Source of the DNA: Kordia jejudonensis
GTDB lineage: Bacteria > Bacteroidota > Bacteroidia > Flavobacteriales > Flavobacteriaceae
NCBI RefSeq assembly: GCF_001005315.1
Contig: NZ_LBMG01000054.1
Location: forward strand, 1-35,767
DNA length: 35,767 nt
Reading direction: 5' to 3'
The notes below the pieces were generated by a model. That model worked only from the letters and a program-made list of their open reading frames with translations. It had not been told where the DNA came from and searched no databases. Every line of letters starts with the position of its first letter. The stretch's first letter is position 1. A program made the position numbers and the translations under genes. Below are positions 24,325-33,412 of the stretch, in pieces.

Positions 24325-26736
24325 ATGCAAGCAAAAGTTGAGAATACACAAGATATTTCATTCGATCAGTTCAAAGAGGAAATCATTCGCGATTTTACTA
24401 CCGCAGTTACAAGTAGAGAATGTAGCCTTTTGGGTCGTAGAGAAGTATTGACTGGAAAAGCCAAATTTGGTATTTTCGGCGACGGAAAAGAAGTTCCACA
24501 ACTCGCACTAGCCAAAGCATTTCAAAATGGAGATTTTAGATCAGGATATTACCGTGATCAAACCTTCATGATGGCAATTGGCGAATTGAACATTCAACAA
24601 TTTTTTGCAGGTTTGTATGCGCATACCGATATTGATGTGGAGCCAATGTCTGCCGGAAGACAAATGGGCGGACACTTTGCTACACATAGTTTGGATAAAA
24701 ATGGAGAATGGAAAAACTTAACCAAACAGAAGAATTCAAGTGCTGACATCTCTCCTACTGCTGGGCAAATGCCTCGTCTGCTAGGATTGGCGCAAGCATC
24801 TAAAATATACAGAAATGTTTCAGGAATTAATACTGAAAAATTCTCTGAAAACGGAAACGAAATTGCTTGGGGAACTATTGGAAACGCAAGTACAAGCGAA
24901 GGTTTGTTCTTTGAAACCATTAATGCAGCGGGCGTTCTACAAGTACCAATGGTCATGAGTGTTTGGGATGATGAATACGGAATTTCAGTGCATGCGAAAC
25001 ATCAAACGACCAAAGAAAATATTTCTGAAATCTTAAAAGGTTTTCAACGTACAGAAACAGAAAAAGGATACGAAATTTTCACCGTAAACGGTTGGGATTA
25101 TCCTTCACTAATTGCTACGTATCAAAAAGCATCCGATATTGCCCGTGAAGAACACGTTCCTGTGTTAATTCATGTACAACAAGTAACGCAACCACAAGGA
25201 CATTCAACGTCTGGTTCGCACGAGCGTTACAAAAGCAAAGAGCGTTTGGCTTGGGAAGTAGAATATGATTGCAATGCTCAAATGCGTCAATGGATCATTG
25301 ATAATGGTATTGAAACGGATGAAAACTTATCCGCTTTGGAAAAAGATATCAAAAAGCAAGTTCGTGATGGTAAAAAAGCTGCATGGAAAGCCTTTGTAGC
25401 ACCGATGAAGCAAGAACAGTTAGAAGCTATTCAGTTGCTTGAAAACTTAGCACAATCGAGTCCTAATAAAGTATTTATTAATAAACTGAAAGAGGAATTA
25501 GCCGCCATTGCAGAGCCAATTCGTAAAGAAATTGCGAGTTACACACGTAAAGCATTGCGTTTGGTTGTTGGCGAATCGTCAAACGAAAAACAACAGCTAA
25601 GCAATTGGATTAAGGCATATTTCGAGAAAATTCAACCAAAATACAGTTCACACTTATACAGTGAATCTAAAAAAAGCGTACATCACATCACTGAAAATGC
25701 ACCAATATACGACGCGAAGGCGGAAGAAGTTGATGCACGTCTAGTTTTAAGAGATAACTTTGATGCTATTTTTTCAAAATATCCAGAAGCGTTAATTTTC
25801 GGAGAAGATGCTGGAGAAATTGGCGATGTAAATCAAGGACTTGAAGGAATGCAAGCCAAATATGGAGAATTGCGCGTTTCGGATACAGGAATTCGTGAAG
25901 CGACTATTTTAGGACAAGGAATTGGAATGGCAATGCGTGGCTTACGTCCGATTGCGGAAATTCAATATTTAGACTATTTATTATACGCGTTGCAAATTAT
26001 GAGTGATGATTTGGCAACCTTACAATACAGAACCAAAGGAACACAAAAAGCGCCTGTAATTATCAGAACGCGTGGACACCGTTTGGAAGGAATTTGGCAT
26101 TCTGGTTCGCCAATGGGTGCAATCATTAATTCTATTCGAGGAATTCACGTATTGGTGCCAAGAAACATGACCAAAGCCGCAGGATTTTATAACACGTTGT
26201 TAGAAAGTGATGAACCTGCATTGGTTGTTGAATGCTTGAATGGATATCGTTTAAAAGAAAAACTACCAACGAACTTAGGAGAATTCAAAACACCGTTAGG
26301 CGTTGTAGAAACGATTAAAGAAGGTGCTGACATGACAGTTGTTTCATATGGTTCTACATTACGAATTATAGAGCAAGCTGCCAAAGAATTACAAGCTGTC
26401 GGAATTGACATTGAAATCATTGATTGTCAATCTTTATTGCCTTTTGATATCAATCATGATATTGTAAAAAGTGTAGAAAAAACAAACCGTTTGTTAGTAA
26501 TTGACGAAGATGTGCCTGGCGGTGCTTCTGCATTTATGCTTCAACACATTGTAGATGAACAAGATGCATACAAGTTTTTGGATAGCAAACCGCAAACTTT
26601 GACGGCAAAAGCACACAGACCTGCATATGGAACCGATGGAGATTATTTCTCTAAACCTTCGGTAGAAGATGTTTTTGAAAAGATTTATGCCATGATGCAT
26701 GAAACAAATCCAACGGATTATCCTGAATTGTATTAA
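24325..26736 (+). CDS. Fused alpha/beta E1 of a branched-chain 2-oxoacid dehydrogenase
   Basis: 803 aa from ATG 24325 (MQAKVENTQD); the frame opens at GTG 24301, but that overlaps the -7 box. Residues about 15-400 are the thiamine-diphosphate E1 alpha part: GYYRDQTFMMAIG, GRQMGGHFATHS, GTIGNASTSEGLFFETIN and VWDDEYGISV in the cofactor-binding region, and HSTSGSHERY in the loop region. Residues about 465-800 are the E1 beta part: IFGEDAGEIGDVNQG, RVSDTGIREATILGQGIGMA, EIQYLDYLLYALQIMSDDLA, GSTLRIIEQAA, DCQSLLPFD. It decarboxylates 2-oxoisovalerate-type acids for transfer to the E2 lipoyl protein, feeding branched-chain acyl-CoA and iso-fatty acid synthesis. The fused form is typical of Bacteroidota. 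Monocistronic, with a clear promoter and terminator. Confidence 0.93.
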   Translation: MQAKVENTQDISFDQFKEEIIRDFTTAVTSRECSLLGRREVLTGKAKFGIFGDGKEVPQLALAKAFQNGDFRSGYYRDQTFMMAIGELNIQQFFAGLYAHTDIDVEPMSAGRQMGGHFATHSLDKNGEWKNLTKQKNSSADISPTAGQMPRLLGLAQASKIYRNVSGINTEKFSENGNEIAWGTIGNASTSEGLFFETINAAGVLQVPMVMSVWDDEYGISVHAKHQTTKENISEILKGFQRTETEKGYEIFTVNGWDYPSLIATYQKASDIAREEHVPVLIHVQQVTQPQGHSTSGSHERYKSKERLAWEVEYDCNAQMRQWIIDNGIETDENLSALEKDIKKQVRDGKKAAWKAFVAPMKQEQLEAIQLLENLAQSSPNKVFINKLKEELAAIAEPIRKEIASYTRKALRLVVGESSNEKQQLSNWIKAYFEKIQPKYSSHLYSESKKSVHHITENAPIYDAKAEEVDARLVLRDNFDAIFSKYPEALIFGEDAGEIGDVNQGLEGMQAKYGELRVSDTGIREATILGQGIGMAMRGLRPIAEIQYLDYLLYALQIMSDDLATLQYRTKGTQKAPVIIRTRGHRLEGIWHSGSPMGAIINSIRGIHVLVPRNMTKAAGFYNTLLESDEPALVVECLNGYRLKEKLPTNLGEFKTPLGVVETIKEGADMTVVSYGSTLRIIEQAAKELQAVGIDIEIIDCQSLLPFDINHDIVKSVEKTNRLLVIDEDVPGGASAFMLQHIVDEQDAYKFLDSKPQTLTAKAHRPAYGTDGDYFSKPSVEDVFEKIYAMMHETNPTDYPELY

Positions 26737-26759
26737 AATTAAAACTTTCAACATATATA

Positions 26760-26792
26760 AACGCCAAACTTCATGAAGTTTGGCGTTTTTTT
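26760..26792 (+). terminator. Strong intrinsic terminator of the E1 gene
   Basis: Perfect 28-bp palindrome AACGCCAAACTT/AAGTTTGGCGTT around CATG (26760-26787), followed by a run of T. It lies about 24 bp after the stop. A related stem (ACGCCAA...TTGGCGT) ends the next gene at 27382-27411. Confidence 0.93.
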
Positions 26793-26929
26793 ATGATGAT
26801 TGGAATTATCAATAAAATTAGCAATTAAGACATCTTTTTCATAAGTAATAATACAAAATACCTACAATTAGGTATTGAATTGATTAGCCTAAATCTAGAC
26901 ATTTGAATCACTAATCAAAATACATTATT

Positions 26930-27307
26930 ATGAAAAACACATCAAATATCTATGCAATCGCTTTGCTATTAATGATCGCAGTGATAACTTTATCTTTTAC
27001 ATCTTCCAAAGATTATGAACATTCAGGCGAAGTGAGCAATGAAGTTATCGTAGTAACAGATTATGACGACTGTAAATGGACATTTACTACCAATTTTAAC
27101 AGAATTACTGTAGAAGTAGCGGATGGTCAGGAATATCATTGTTCTGAAAAGAAAAATGTAAAAAGATTCACTTTGAAAAAAGGAGAAAAACATACTCTCT
27201 ATGGAGAATTTATTTGCTACAGAAGAAAATCACCTGGTTACGATTGGACTAACTGGACAAAGGCAGTAATGTGTATGGGAAAACCTCTCGAAGTTCAAGT
27301 CAGATAA
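26930..27307 (+). CDS. Small exported protein with four cysteines, unknown function
   Basis: 125 aa. A hydrophobic N-terminus (residues 8-25) works as a signal peptide, with cleavage probably near SFTSS. The mature domain has four cysteines (DDCKW, YHCSE, FICYR, VMCMG), enough for two disulfides. It is rich in Lys, Glu and aromatic residues, and consists of short beta strands. I recognise no family. It stands alone between two intrinsic terminators and so has its own promoter in the 140 bp upstream, which I could not place. Confidence 0.75.
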   Translation: MKNTSNIYAIALLLMIAVITLSFTSSKDYEHSGEVSNEVIVVTDYDDCKWTFTTNFNRITVEVADGQEYHCSEKKNVKRFTLKKGEKHTLYGEFICYRRKSPGYDWTNWTKAVMCMGKPLEVQVR

Positions 27308-27381
27308 CATAAAATTACATCACACATTAAGTAAGATATTTAATAAATATAAACTTATTTTATATAACCGAATTGAAAAGT

Positions 27382-27411
27382 ACGCCAAGCACTAAAGTTT
27401 GGCGTTTTTTA
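27382..27411 (+). terminator. Intrinsic terminator after the four-cysteine protein gene
   Basis: ACGCCAAGC (27382-27390) pairs with GTTTGGCGT (27397-27405) with one mismatch and a 6-nt loop, followed by TTTTTAT. Same sequence type as the terminator at 26760. It lies only 18 bp before the next start codon, so it must separate the two transcripts unless the next promoter overlaps it. Confidence 0.85.
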
Positions 27412-27428
27412 TTTCCTATATTTAACTG

Positions 27429-28226
27429 ATGAATACGACATCGAGAATACTATCAATTCTAGAAACAGCACAACTAAGTGCAGAAACTACAGGTTTTGAG
27501 TCGTTTCATGTATCAGCACTGCATGTAAAATCACTTCCAAGTTTCGAATTACCTATAAAGCTCAGATTGGGTCATATGGTAGAAAAAGTAGTTTCAGCAT
27601 GCATTAAATCGTCTGATAATTACAAGATTCTTTATGAGAACGTTCAGATTAAGAAAGATAAAAATACCATTGGCGAACTTGATTTTATTATTGAAGAATT
27701 GCAATCGAACCAAATTATTCATTTGGAATTAGCGTATAAATTCTACTTATACGATCCGACAATTTCTCAAAATCCGTTGCACAACTGGATTGGACCTAAT
27801 CGTAGAGATTCTCTAAAAGAAAAAATAGACAAACTACAACAGAAACAATTTCCATTATTGCATCATGAAGCGACAATAGCGCAACTACACAATTTGGAAG
27901 TAACTACTATAAAACAACAGTTGTGTTTACTAGCGTCTTTGTACATTCCGTTAGCATGTAAGGAAAATTTTAATGATGATTTTCAACAAGCAATCAAAGG
28001 ATATTATTTCAATTTTGATACGTTTAGCCAGCAAAATCATACAGAAAAATTATATCATATGCCCATAAAAAAAGCTTGGGGAATTGATCCTTCAGAACAT
28101 GACATTTGGATGACTTTTGAGGAAATTCAACATGAAATGCAACGACAATTGCAACAAAAACATGCGCCGTTATGTTGGCAGAAACACCATGATACGTATG
28201 AATCATTTTTTGTAGTTTGGTGGTAA
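27429..28226 (+). CDS. DUF1853-family protein
   Basis: 265 aa, cytoplasmic. Matches DUF1853 through LPIKLRLGHMVEKVVSAC, YKILYENVQIKKDKNTIGEL, HLELAYKFYLYD, NPLHNWIGPNRRDSLKEKIDKL, and a terminal part with KAWGIDP and W-rich end. The segment with E-x-D (GELDFI, about 82-87) followed by LELAYKF looks like a PD-(D/E)XK-type core (D...E...K), so nuclease-like activity is possible, but the family's function is unknown. ATG 27429 starts 18 bp after the upstream terminator. The AraC gene follows about 80 bp downstream with the GTCTCAAATCGTA word in between. Confidence 0.82.
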   Translation: MNTTSRILSILETAQLSAETTGFESFHVSALHVKSLPSFELPIKLRLGHMVEKVVSACIKSSDNYKILYENVQIKKDKNTIGELDFIIEELQSNQIIHLELAYKFYLYDPTISQNPLHNWIGPNRRDSLKEKIDKLQQKQFPLLHHEATIAQLHNLEVTTIKQQLCLLASLYIPLACKENFNDDFQQAIKGYYFNFDTFSQQNHTEKLYHMPIKKAWGIDPSEHDIWMTFEEIQHEMQRQLQQKHAPLCWQKHHDTYESFFVVWW

Positions 28227-28243
28227 TTGAAATACAAAACAAG

Positions 28244-28256
28244 GTCTCAAATCGTA
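28244..28256. promoter_or_regulatory. GTCTCAAATCGTA word, copy 1, before the AraC gene
   Basis: GTCTCAAATCGTA, continuing TCATGAGCC. CTCA and TGAG form an interrupted palindrome (28246-28263). Identical 13-bp words occur at 29614-29626 and 33311-33323; the copy before the DoxX operon continues CTATAAGCC and matches at 18 of 22 positions. It lies about 50 bp before the AraC start, a plausible operator for autoregulation. Not proven. Confidence 0.4.
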
Positions 28257-28306
28257 TCATGAGCCAATTTTGATTCTAAAAAACTCAAAAAGTTTAGTAG
28301 CTTTGA

Positions 28307-29509
28307 ATGCAATCAAAAAAACGATTCAATTCCATGTTTCTATTTCCATCTTTCAACTTTTACAGCACACCTTTGTTAATTCTTGTAATTCAAGGATTGA
28401 TTTTAGCTGGATTATTGTTGAAAAGATATTTGGAAAAAAGAAACGCTTCCGACGCCATTTTAGCCATTTTACTATTAATTACTAGTTACCAACAAACTTG
28501 CTACACCGTTGGTTTTATGGGTTGGTATGATACATTTCGGAATACAAAAATCAATTATTTTCTGATTCCAGCGGCAACTGCGATTGCTCCATTGATTTAC
28601 TTGTATGTGAAATCGATTACGAAATCGAACTTTAGATTTCTTCGCAAACATTGGTGTCATTTTGCTATCGCGATAAGCTTAGTGGTCTATCGTTTAACGA
28701 TTTACACCTATGATTATTTACAACCTGGATTTCACGAAACTCAAAATGGTGTTTTAAAAATTGAACTTGATGAAGCGATTGTTTTACCAATTCTAAATGT
28801 CATTGATTTCTCGGTAAAGCTTTTATACTTGGCATTTACCATTCAACTATATGTGAATTACAAGCAAAAAATTAAACAATACTTTTCCAATGTTTTTAAG
28901 CTAGAGCTGAATTGGATTCGAAACTTTCTCATTGTATTTACATTTCTATTTTTATACAGTTCAATACAAAGTGTCGTAGGTAGTTTTATTACCGATTTGG
29001 GTTATAATGAACGTTGGTGGCTGAATTTATCAATGGCAATTTGTTCCTTGTATATTGGCCTGAAAGGTTATTTTACAGATACAACCAAGCTAAATAAGTT
29101 GGATTTTAGTTTTTCGCCGAAACAAATTTCTATTCCTGAACATACCAAAGAAACTAAAAAAGAAGTTTCTGAAACACAAATAGAATTGGTTGCTTCCTTA
29201 ATGCAAAATGAAAAACCATATTTAAATCCTGATTTAAATTTGTCCGAATTGGCAAAACAAGCCAACTTAACACGTGCGCAACTTTCGGAAATTATCAATA
29301 GTGGTTTTCATATGAATTTTAACGACTTTGTGAATTCTTATCGTGTAAATGCATTTAAAAGCATGCTGAAACAGGGGAAACACGAACAACTTTCCTTATT
29401 AGGAATTGCCTACGAATGTGGTTTTAACAGCAAAGCTACTTTTAACAGAGTCTTCAAAAAACTGACCAGCTTCTCTCCTACGCAGTATTTGCAATCGCAA
29501 TCTAGTTGA
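28307..29509 (+). CDS. AraC-family regulator with seven-TM N-terminal domain
   Basis: 400 aa. About seven hydrophobic segments (roughly 20-38, 48-66, 83-103, 114-135, 158-185, 203-225, 236-255) are followed by a linker and an AraC/XylS helix-turn-helix (about 290-395): LNPDLNLSELAKQANLTRAQ, FNDFVNSYRVNAFKSML, LLGIAYECGFNSKATFNRVF, SPTQYL. A second Met at residue 10 is an alternative start. This is a one-component membrane regulator typical of Flavobacteriia. The shared word upstream of this gene and of the DoxX operon makes autoregulation and control of that operon a testable idea. Confidence 0.9.
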   Translation: MQSKKRFNSMFLFPSFNFYSTPLLILVIQGLILAGLLLKRYLEKRNASDAILAILLLITSYQQTCYTVGFMGWYDTFRNTKINYFLIPAATAIAPLIYLYVKSITKSNFRFLRKHWCHFAIAISLVVYRLTIYTYDYLQPGFHETQNGVLKIELDEAIVLPILNVIDFSVKLLYLAFTIQLYVNYKQKIKQYFSNVFKLELNWIRNFLIVFTFLFLYSSIQSVVGSFITDLGYNERWWLNLSMAICSLYIGLKGYFTDTTKLNKLDFSFSPKQISIPEHTKETKKEVSETQIELVASLMQNEKPYLNPDLNLSELAKQANLTRAQLSEIINSGFHMNFNDFVNSYRVNAFKSMLKQGKHEQLSLLGIAYECGFNSKATFNRVFKKLTSFSPTQYLQSQSS

Positions 29510-29702
29510 TTTGGTTTGATTGGTAATTTGCGGATTTGTTTTTTGTTGATTTGTTGATTCGATTAAATCCAACTATCTAACAATCTAAAAGCAAAGCAAA
29601 TCCAAAATATAACGTCTCAAATCGTAAAAAGTAGTTTTTGAAGGTATTTTGAGTCTTCAATTTTAATCTAAACAACGAATCGAAGTACTACATGAAATCA
29701 AT
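29510..29702. repeat. Convergent intergenic region with a dispersed repeat
   Basis: Holds T-rich TTTGTTGATTTGTTGATT sequence, then a 48-bp segment (29579-29626) nearly identical to 33276-33323: a 25-bp part (AACAATCTAAAAGCAAAGC and six more bases), a 10-bp AT part and GTCTCAAATCGTA. It lies between the AraC stop and the kinase stop, so this copy cannot be an ordinary promoter operator for either gene. Confidence 0.7.
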
Positions 29703-31994
29703 TTATATTTCGCTTTCTAATGTAGATTTTATGTTAGCCGCAATTGTTTTTTTGAATTGATCAATATCGTAAGGTTTTAAGATAATGTCATTCATTCCGC
29801 ATTCGAAGATTTGATTTTTTTGTTCTTCTATATCCACTGCAGTAAGTGCAATTATAGGAATCGTGGTATTGAACTGTCGAATGTCTTTAGTAGCTTCAAT
29901 ACCGTTTTTTACAGGCATGTTGATGTCCATTAGTACCAAATCGAATTCAGATTGCCTCACTGCGCTTACGGCTTTTTCTCCATTTTCAGCTATAGTACAT
30001 ATAACGCCTTCGCTGTCTAAAATACGTTTCGTTACAGTTTGATTGATTCGATTATCTTCAACAATTAGTACTTTTTTGTGTTCTAATTGTTTAAAATCTA
30101 AAATTGGAAGTACATTTTGCGCCAAAGTTTCATTAGAAATGAGCATGCCAATAGTAAAAGTAAATGTACTGCCTTTTCCAAGTTCACTTTCTACGGTAAT
30201 GGTTCCATTGGCTTGTTCTATTAGTTTTTTGACAATTGGCAAACCTAAACCAGTACCTTGATAAGCAGACGAAGACGAATCTATTTGGGCAAATTCATTA
30301 AAAACGTGCTCTAATTTTGTTTTTTCAATCCCAGCTCCAGTATCTTTAATTGTAAATTGCAGCGTTGCCGCAGTTTCTGTACGTTCTAGTAGTTTTATAA
30401 CGATATCAATTTTTCCTTTCTCTGTAAATTTACAGGCATTGCCAATTAAATTCATTAGTATTTGAGACAATCGTACCGAATTATATTTTAGTAATAAAGG
30501 AACATCTTCATGTATCGTAACACTAATTTCATTTTCGTGTTGCAATGTTATGTACTCAAATGAAGAAACTATTCGAGATGTTAGCGTTTTTAAATTAAAC
30601 GTAATGTCTTCTTCTTTAAAGTTTTTATTTTCAATCTTGTTAATTTGAAGTAAATCATTTACCAGTGTGAGTAGATAATTCGCTGAAAACTTCAATGATT
30701 TTAAATCTTTTTCATGTTTTTTTAAATCCTCATTTTCAAGTAAAATAGAACTCAAACCAATAACACCGTACAATGGTGTTCGTAACTCATGACTTACGGT
30801 AGCAAAGAATTTGGTCTTTGTTTTTGCAAATTCTTCACTTTCTTTTTTCGCCAATAAATACTGTTTGTTCTTAATTTTTAAATCTTCTACGAGCGCTTTT
30901 CTTCTTTTACTAGAAACGTATGTTATGACTAATATGATCCCTAAAAAAACAACAGTGGCAATGGCAAGCACGAAAAAAATGCTTCTTCGTTCTGCTTGTT
31001 GCACTAAAAGTTCTTTTTCCAATTCATTCGTGGTAATCTGATTTTTATAGCGTTCTGCATTTAACTCTGCATACAACTTTGCATTTATTGCATCACTAAT
31101 ATTTTGAGTCTCACTTTTATCTTTTTCTTCTTCATAACCTTTAAGAATCTTATCAATTTCATAAAATTCTTTGTAATCTTTTTTCAACTCTAAGGCTTCT
31201 CTGTAACCCGTGTAACCTTCTAGTAAAGCTTCTGTGAAATCAGTATTCTCGCAAAGTTCAATTGTTTTTTTGAAATTGTTTATTGCTTCATCGGGTTCAT
31301 TAAGTAATAAAAATTTTCTTCCTACATTGTGAAAATGACTTGCTGCATAATGCGGTGGATTTCCTAATAAATCCAAATAGTACGCTGTCTTTTTTATATG
31401 ATAATCACTTTGAGTAGGATTCTTGTTTTCATTGTAAGCGCGTGATAAGTTGTGATGTATTACAAACAAGCGTGAGGTATCTTTTAAACGTTCTGCTAAT
31501 TCGATACTTTCCAGATACAAACGTATGGTTTTGTTTCTGTAGCCTTCCATGTAATAATAAATATTCCCTAAGTAGCCTCTAAATTTTAAAATTAGAGAAC
31601 TATCCTTTGTTTTTTCTGCATGTGCTAACGTTTTTAAAAATAGTTTCTTCGCGCGTATGCTATCTCTGACTTTTAATAAGGTATTACCAACAATTCCCCT
31701 CGTATCGTGAATATGATTCGCATTGTCACTTTTTTTTGCTAACGCCAGTCCTTTATCGGCATAAATTAGAATTGGGGCATAATTTTCTTTGTAATGTTCC
31801 TCATTCATTAACGTAATCATGGCATCAACATGTGTTGTAATCTCAGTTTTTGTAGAGTCTTTTGATATTTTAGGCAATGCATCAAGTATAGAATTTAGAT
31901 TATTTAAATTAGTATCTGCATCTTGTGTTTGCCCTTGCACCTGTAAACTGAAGAAGTATATAAGTAGAAATATTATTTTTGTAAATAATTTCAT
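29703..31994 (-). CDS. Hybrid sensor histidine kinase with N-terminal TPR sensor
   Basis: 763 aa, minus strand. Signal peptide (1-21), a helical TPR region (about 70-290) that should be periplasmic, one TM helix (337-361), a short coiled coil, HisKA (about 390-455, phospho-acceptor H402 in ATVSHELRTPLYG), HATPase_c (about 505-618 with N519 in LIGNACKF, DTGAGI, GTGLGLPIVKKLIEQ) and a C-terminal receiver (641-755, phospho-acceptor D690 in LVLMDINMP, K740). All catalytic residues are present. The receiver may pass the phosphate on, but no response regulator gene lies next to it. A monocistronic minus-strand gene; its promoter should be in 31995-32150. Confidence 0.95.
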   Translation of the reverse strand: MKLFTKIIFLLIYFFSLQVQGQTQDADTNLNNLNSILDALPKISKDSTKTEITTHVDAMITLMNEEHYKENYAPILIYADKGLALAKKSDNANHIHDTRGIVGNTLLKVRDSIRAKKLFLKTLAHAEKTKDSSLILKFRGYLGNIYYYMEGYRNKTIRLYLESIELAERLKDTSRLFVIHHNLSRAYNENKNPTQSDYHIKKTAYYLDLLGNPPHYAASHFHNVGRKFLLLNEPDEAINNFKKTIELCENTDFTEALLEGYTGYREALELKKDYKEFYEIDKILKGYEEEKDKSETQNISDAINAKLYAELNAERYKNQITTNELEKELLVQQAERRSIFFVLAIATVVFLGIILVITYVSSKRRKALVEDLKIKNKQYLLAKKESEEFAKTKTKFFATVSHELRTPLYGVIGLSSILLENEDLKKHEKDLKSLKFSANYLLTLVNDLLQINKIENKNFKEEDITFNLKTLTSRIVSSFEYITLQHENEISVTIHEDVPLLLKYNSVRLSQILMNLIGNACKFTEKGKIDIVIKLLERTETAATLQFTIKDTGAGIEKTKLEHVFNEFAQIDSSSSAYQGTGLGLPIVKKLIEQANGTITVESELGKGSTFTFTIGMLISNETLAQNVLPILDFKQLEHKKVLIVEDNRINQTVTKRILDSEGVICTIAENGEKAVSAVRQSEFDLVLMDINMPVKNGIEATKDIRQFNTTIPIIALTAVDIEEQKNQIFECGMNDIILKPYDIDQFKKTIAANIKSTLESEI

Positions 31995-32273
31995 GTTAAT
32001 TTTAAAAATTTGGCATTAACAATATACATATTTTATACTAAACAATTATCTTTTTAACATGTTAAGAAAACTTCAAAAAACAATACTATTGTGATCTGTT
32101 GATTGGAAAAATATGTTGTAATTGTGAATATTTTTCTAGTAATGAAACAAATTAAAAATGGAAAAAGTTCAAAACACGACATTTTACATCAATAATATCT
32201 TTTGCAGAGGTAATTTTTAATTTCAATAAAGAATCGTAACTTCAGCTATAATACATCAAGCAAACCAGATTTT

Positions 32274-32555
32274 ATGAAAATTACACGAGAAGATCACGGA
32301 AAAAAAGGAGTTTTCACCATTTTTAAAGAAGACGAACAAATTGGTAAAATGACTTATACTTGGGCGGGAAAAGATAAATTTATCATTGATCATACAGAAG
32401 TAGATGATGGTCATGAAGGAAACGGATACGGGAAAATGTTGGTAATGGAAGCGGTTTCTTTCGCAAGAGCTGAAAATTTAAAAATTATGCCGCTATGTCC
32501 GTTTGCCAAAAAAGTATTTGATAAAAATAGTGATCTTGAAGATGTAGCGTTTTAG
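32274..32555 (+). CDS. Small GNAT-like N-acetyltransferase (YjdJ type)
   Basis: 93 aa, cytoplasmic. Matches the short GNAT family: IGKMTYTWAGKDKFIIDHTEV, then the acetyl-CoA loop HEGNGYGKMLVMEAVSFAR, and LKIMPLCPFAKKVFDKN at the end, where the cysteine-proline pair is typical. The full-length family is about 90-100 aa, so it is complete. The substrate is unknown. It stands alone between the kinase promoter region and the tandem-repeat field. Confidence 0.9.
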   Translation: MKITREDHGKKGVFTIFKEDEQIGKMTYTWAGKDKFIIDHTEVDDGHEGNGYGKMLVMEAVSFARAENLKIMPLCPFAKKVFDKNSDLEDVAF

Positions 32556-32599
32556 AGCATAAATTAGGTAAATAGGTATATACAAATACACTGAAATAT

Positions 32600-33250
32600 G
32601 AACCTCTATATTAATGTTCATTCGTTCATTTGTTCGTTTGTTGATTTGATTATCTGATCATAAACTAAACAACAAAATCATATTAGTTCTAAAATACTTA
32701 TATACCAAAATACGAATCTAGTATGTTAGTGTTCATGCGGTCAGTTGTTCGTTTGTTAATTTGTTGATTTGTTCTTTTGATTATCTAATTATAAACTATA
32801 CATCAAAATCATATTAGTTCTAAAATACTTATATACCAAAATATGAACCTACTATATTAATGTTCATTCGTTCATTTGTTGATTTGTTCTTTTGATTATC
32901 TGATCATAAACTAAACATCAAAATCATATTAGTTCTAAAATACTTACATACCAAAATACGAATCTACTATATTGATATTCATGCGGTCGTTTGTTAATTT
33001 GTTGATTTGTTCTTTTGATTATCTGATTATAAACTAAACATCAAAATCATATTAGTTCTAAAATACTTACATACCAAAATACGAACCTACTATGTGAGTG
33101 TTCATGCGGTTATTTGTTCTTTTGTTGATTTGTTGATTTAATTATCTGATCATATAACCATAGTAGTTCTTAAATACTTATGTACCAAAATACGAACCTA
33201 CTATGTAAGTGTTCATGCAGTCAATTGTTCTTTTGTTGATTTGATTATCT
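32600..33250. repeat. Tandem repeat field, five 111-131-bp units plus a partial sixth
   Basis: Units start with GAA(C/T)CTA(C/G)TAT at 32600, 32714, 32845, 32960, 33083 and 33194 (first unit GAACCTCTATA). Each then has GTTCATGCGGTC or GTTCATTCGTTC, a run of variants of TTTGTTNATTTGTTC, GATTATCTGATCATAAACTA, CATCAAAATCATATTAG, and TTCTAAAATACTTA(T/C)ATACC. Length differences come mainly from the number of TTTGTTNATT sub-repeats. No frame stays open. The field lies between the GNAT gene and the DoxX operon and ends in the 25-bp repeats at 33251. Confidence 0.9.
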
Positions 33251-33323
33251 AACAATCCAAAAGCAAAGCGAATCCAACAATCTAAGAGCGCAGCGAGTCC
33301 AAAATAAGACGTCTCAAATCGTA
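33251..33323. repeat. Two 25-bp direct repeats and copy 3 of the GTCTCAAATCGTA word
   Basis: AACAATCCAAAAGCAAAGCG plus five bases (33251-33275) is followed at once by a variant with TCTAAGAGCGCAGCGAGTCC (33276-33300), then AAAATAAGAC and GTCTCAAATCGTA (33311-33323). 33276-33323 is the partner of 29579-29626. The word lies 90 bp before the DoxX start. Confidence 0.75.
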
Positions 33324-33412
33324 CTATAAGCCTTCTTCATACGTTATAAGTCGTTCAATGGCGAATGATGTCGCAAATTTGTATCAAACAAAACGATATA
33401 AATTTTTGCATC

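Noticed and set aside
32010-32018. TTGGCATTA near the kinase start, identical to the right tip of element B
   Set aside because: Solitary, without the palindrome interior and without a partner box after the neighbouring gene; likely chance in AT-rich DNA.
32600-33250. Regular repeats that could be taken for a CRISPR array
   Set aside because: Units are 111-131 bp and similar over their whole length, with no short constant repeat separated by unique spacers, and no cas genes are near.
33378-33408. TTTG and a T-rich box as promoter of the DoxX operon
   Set aside because: The -7 candidate reads AATTTTTG instead of TAnnTTTG and lies only a few bases before the ATG.
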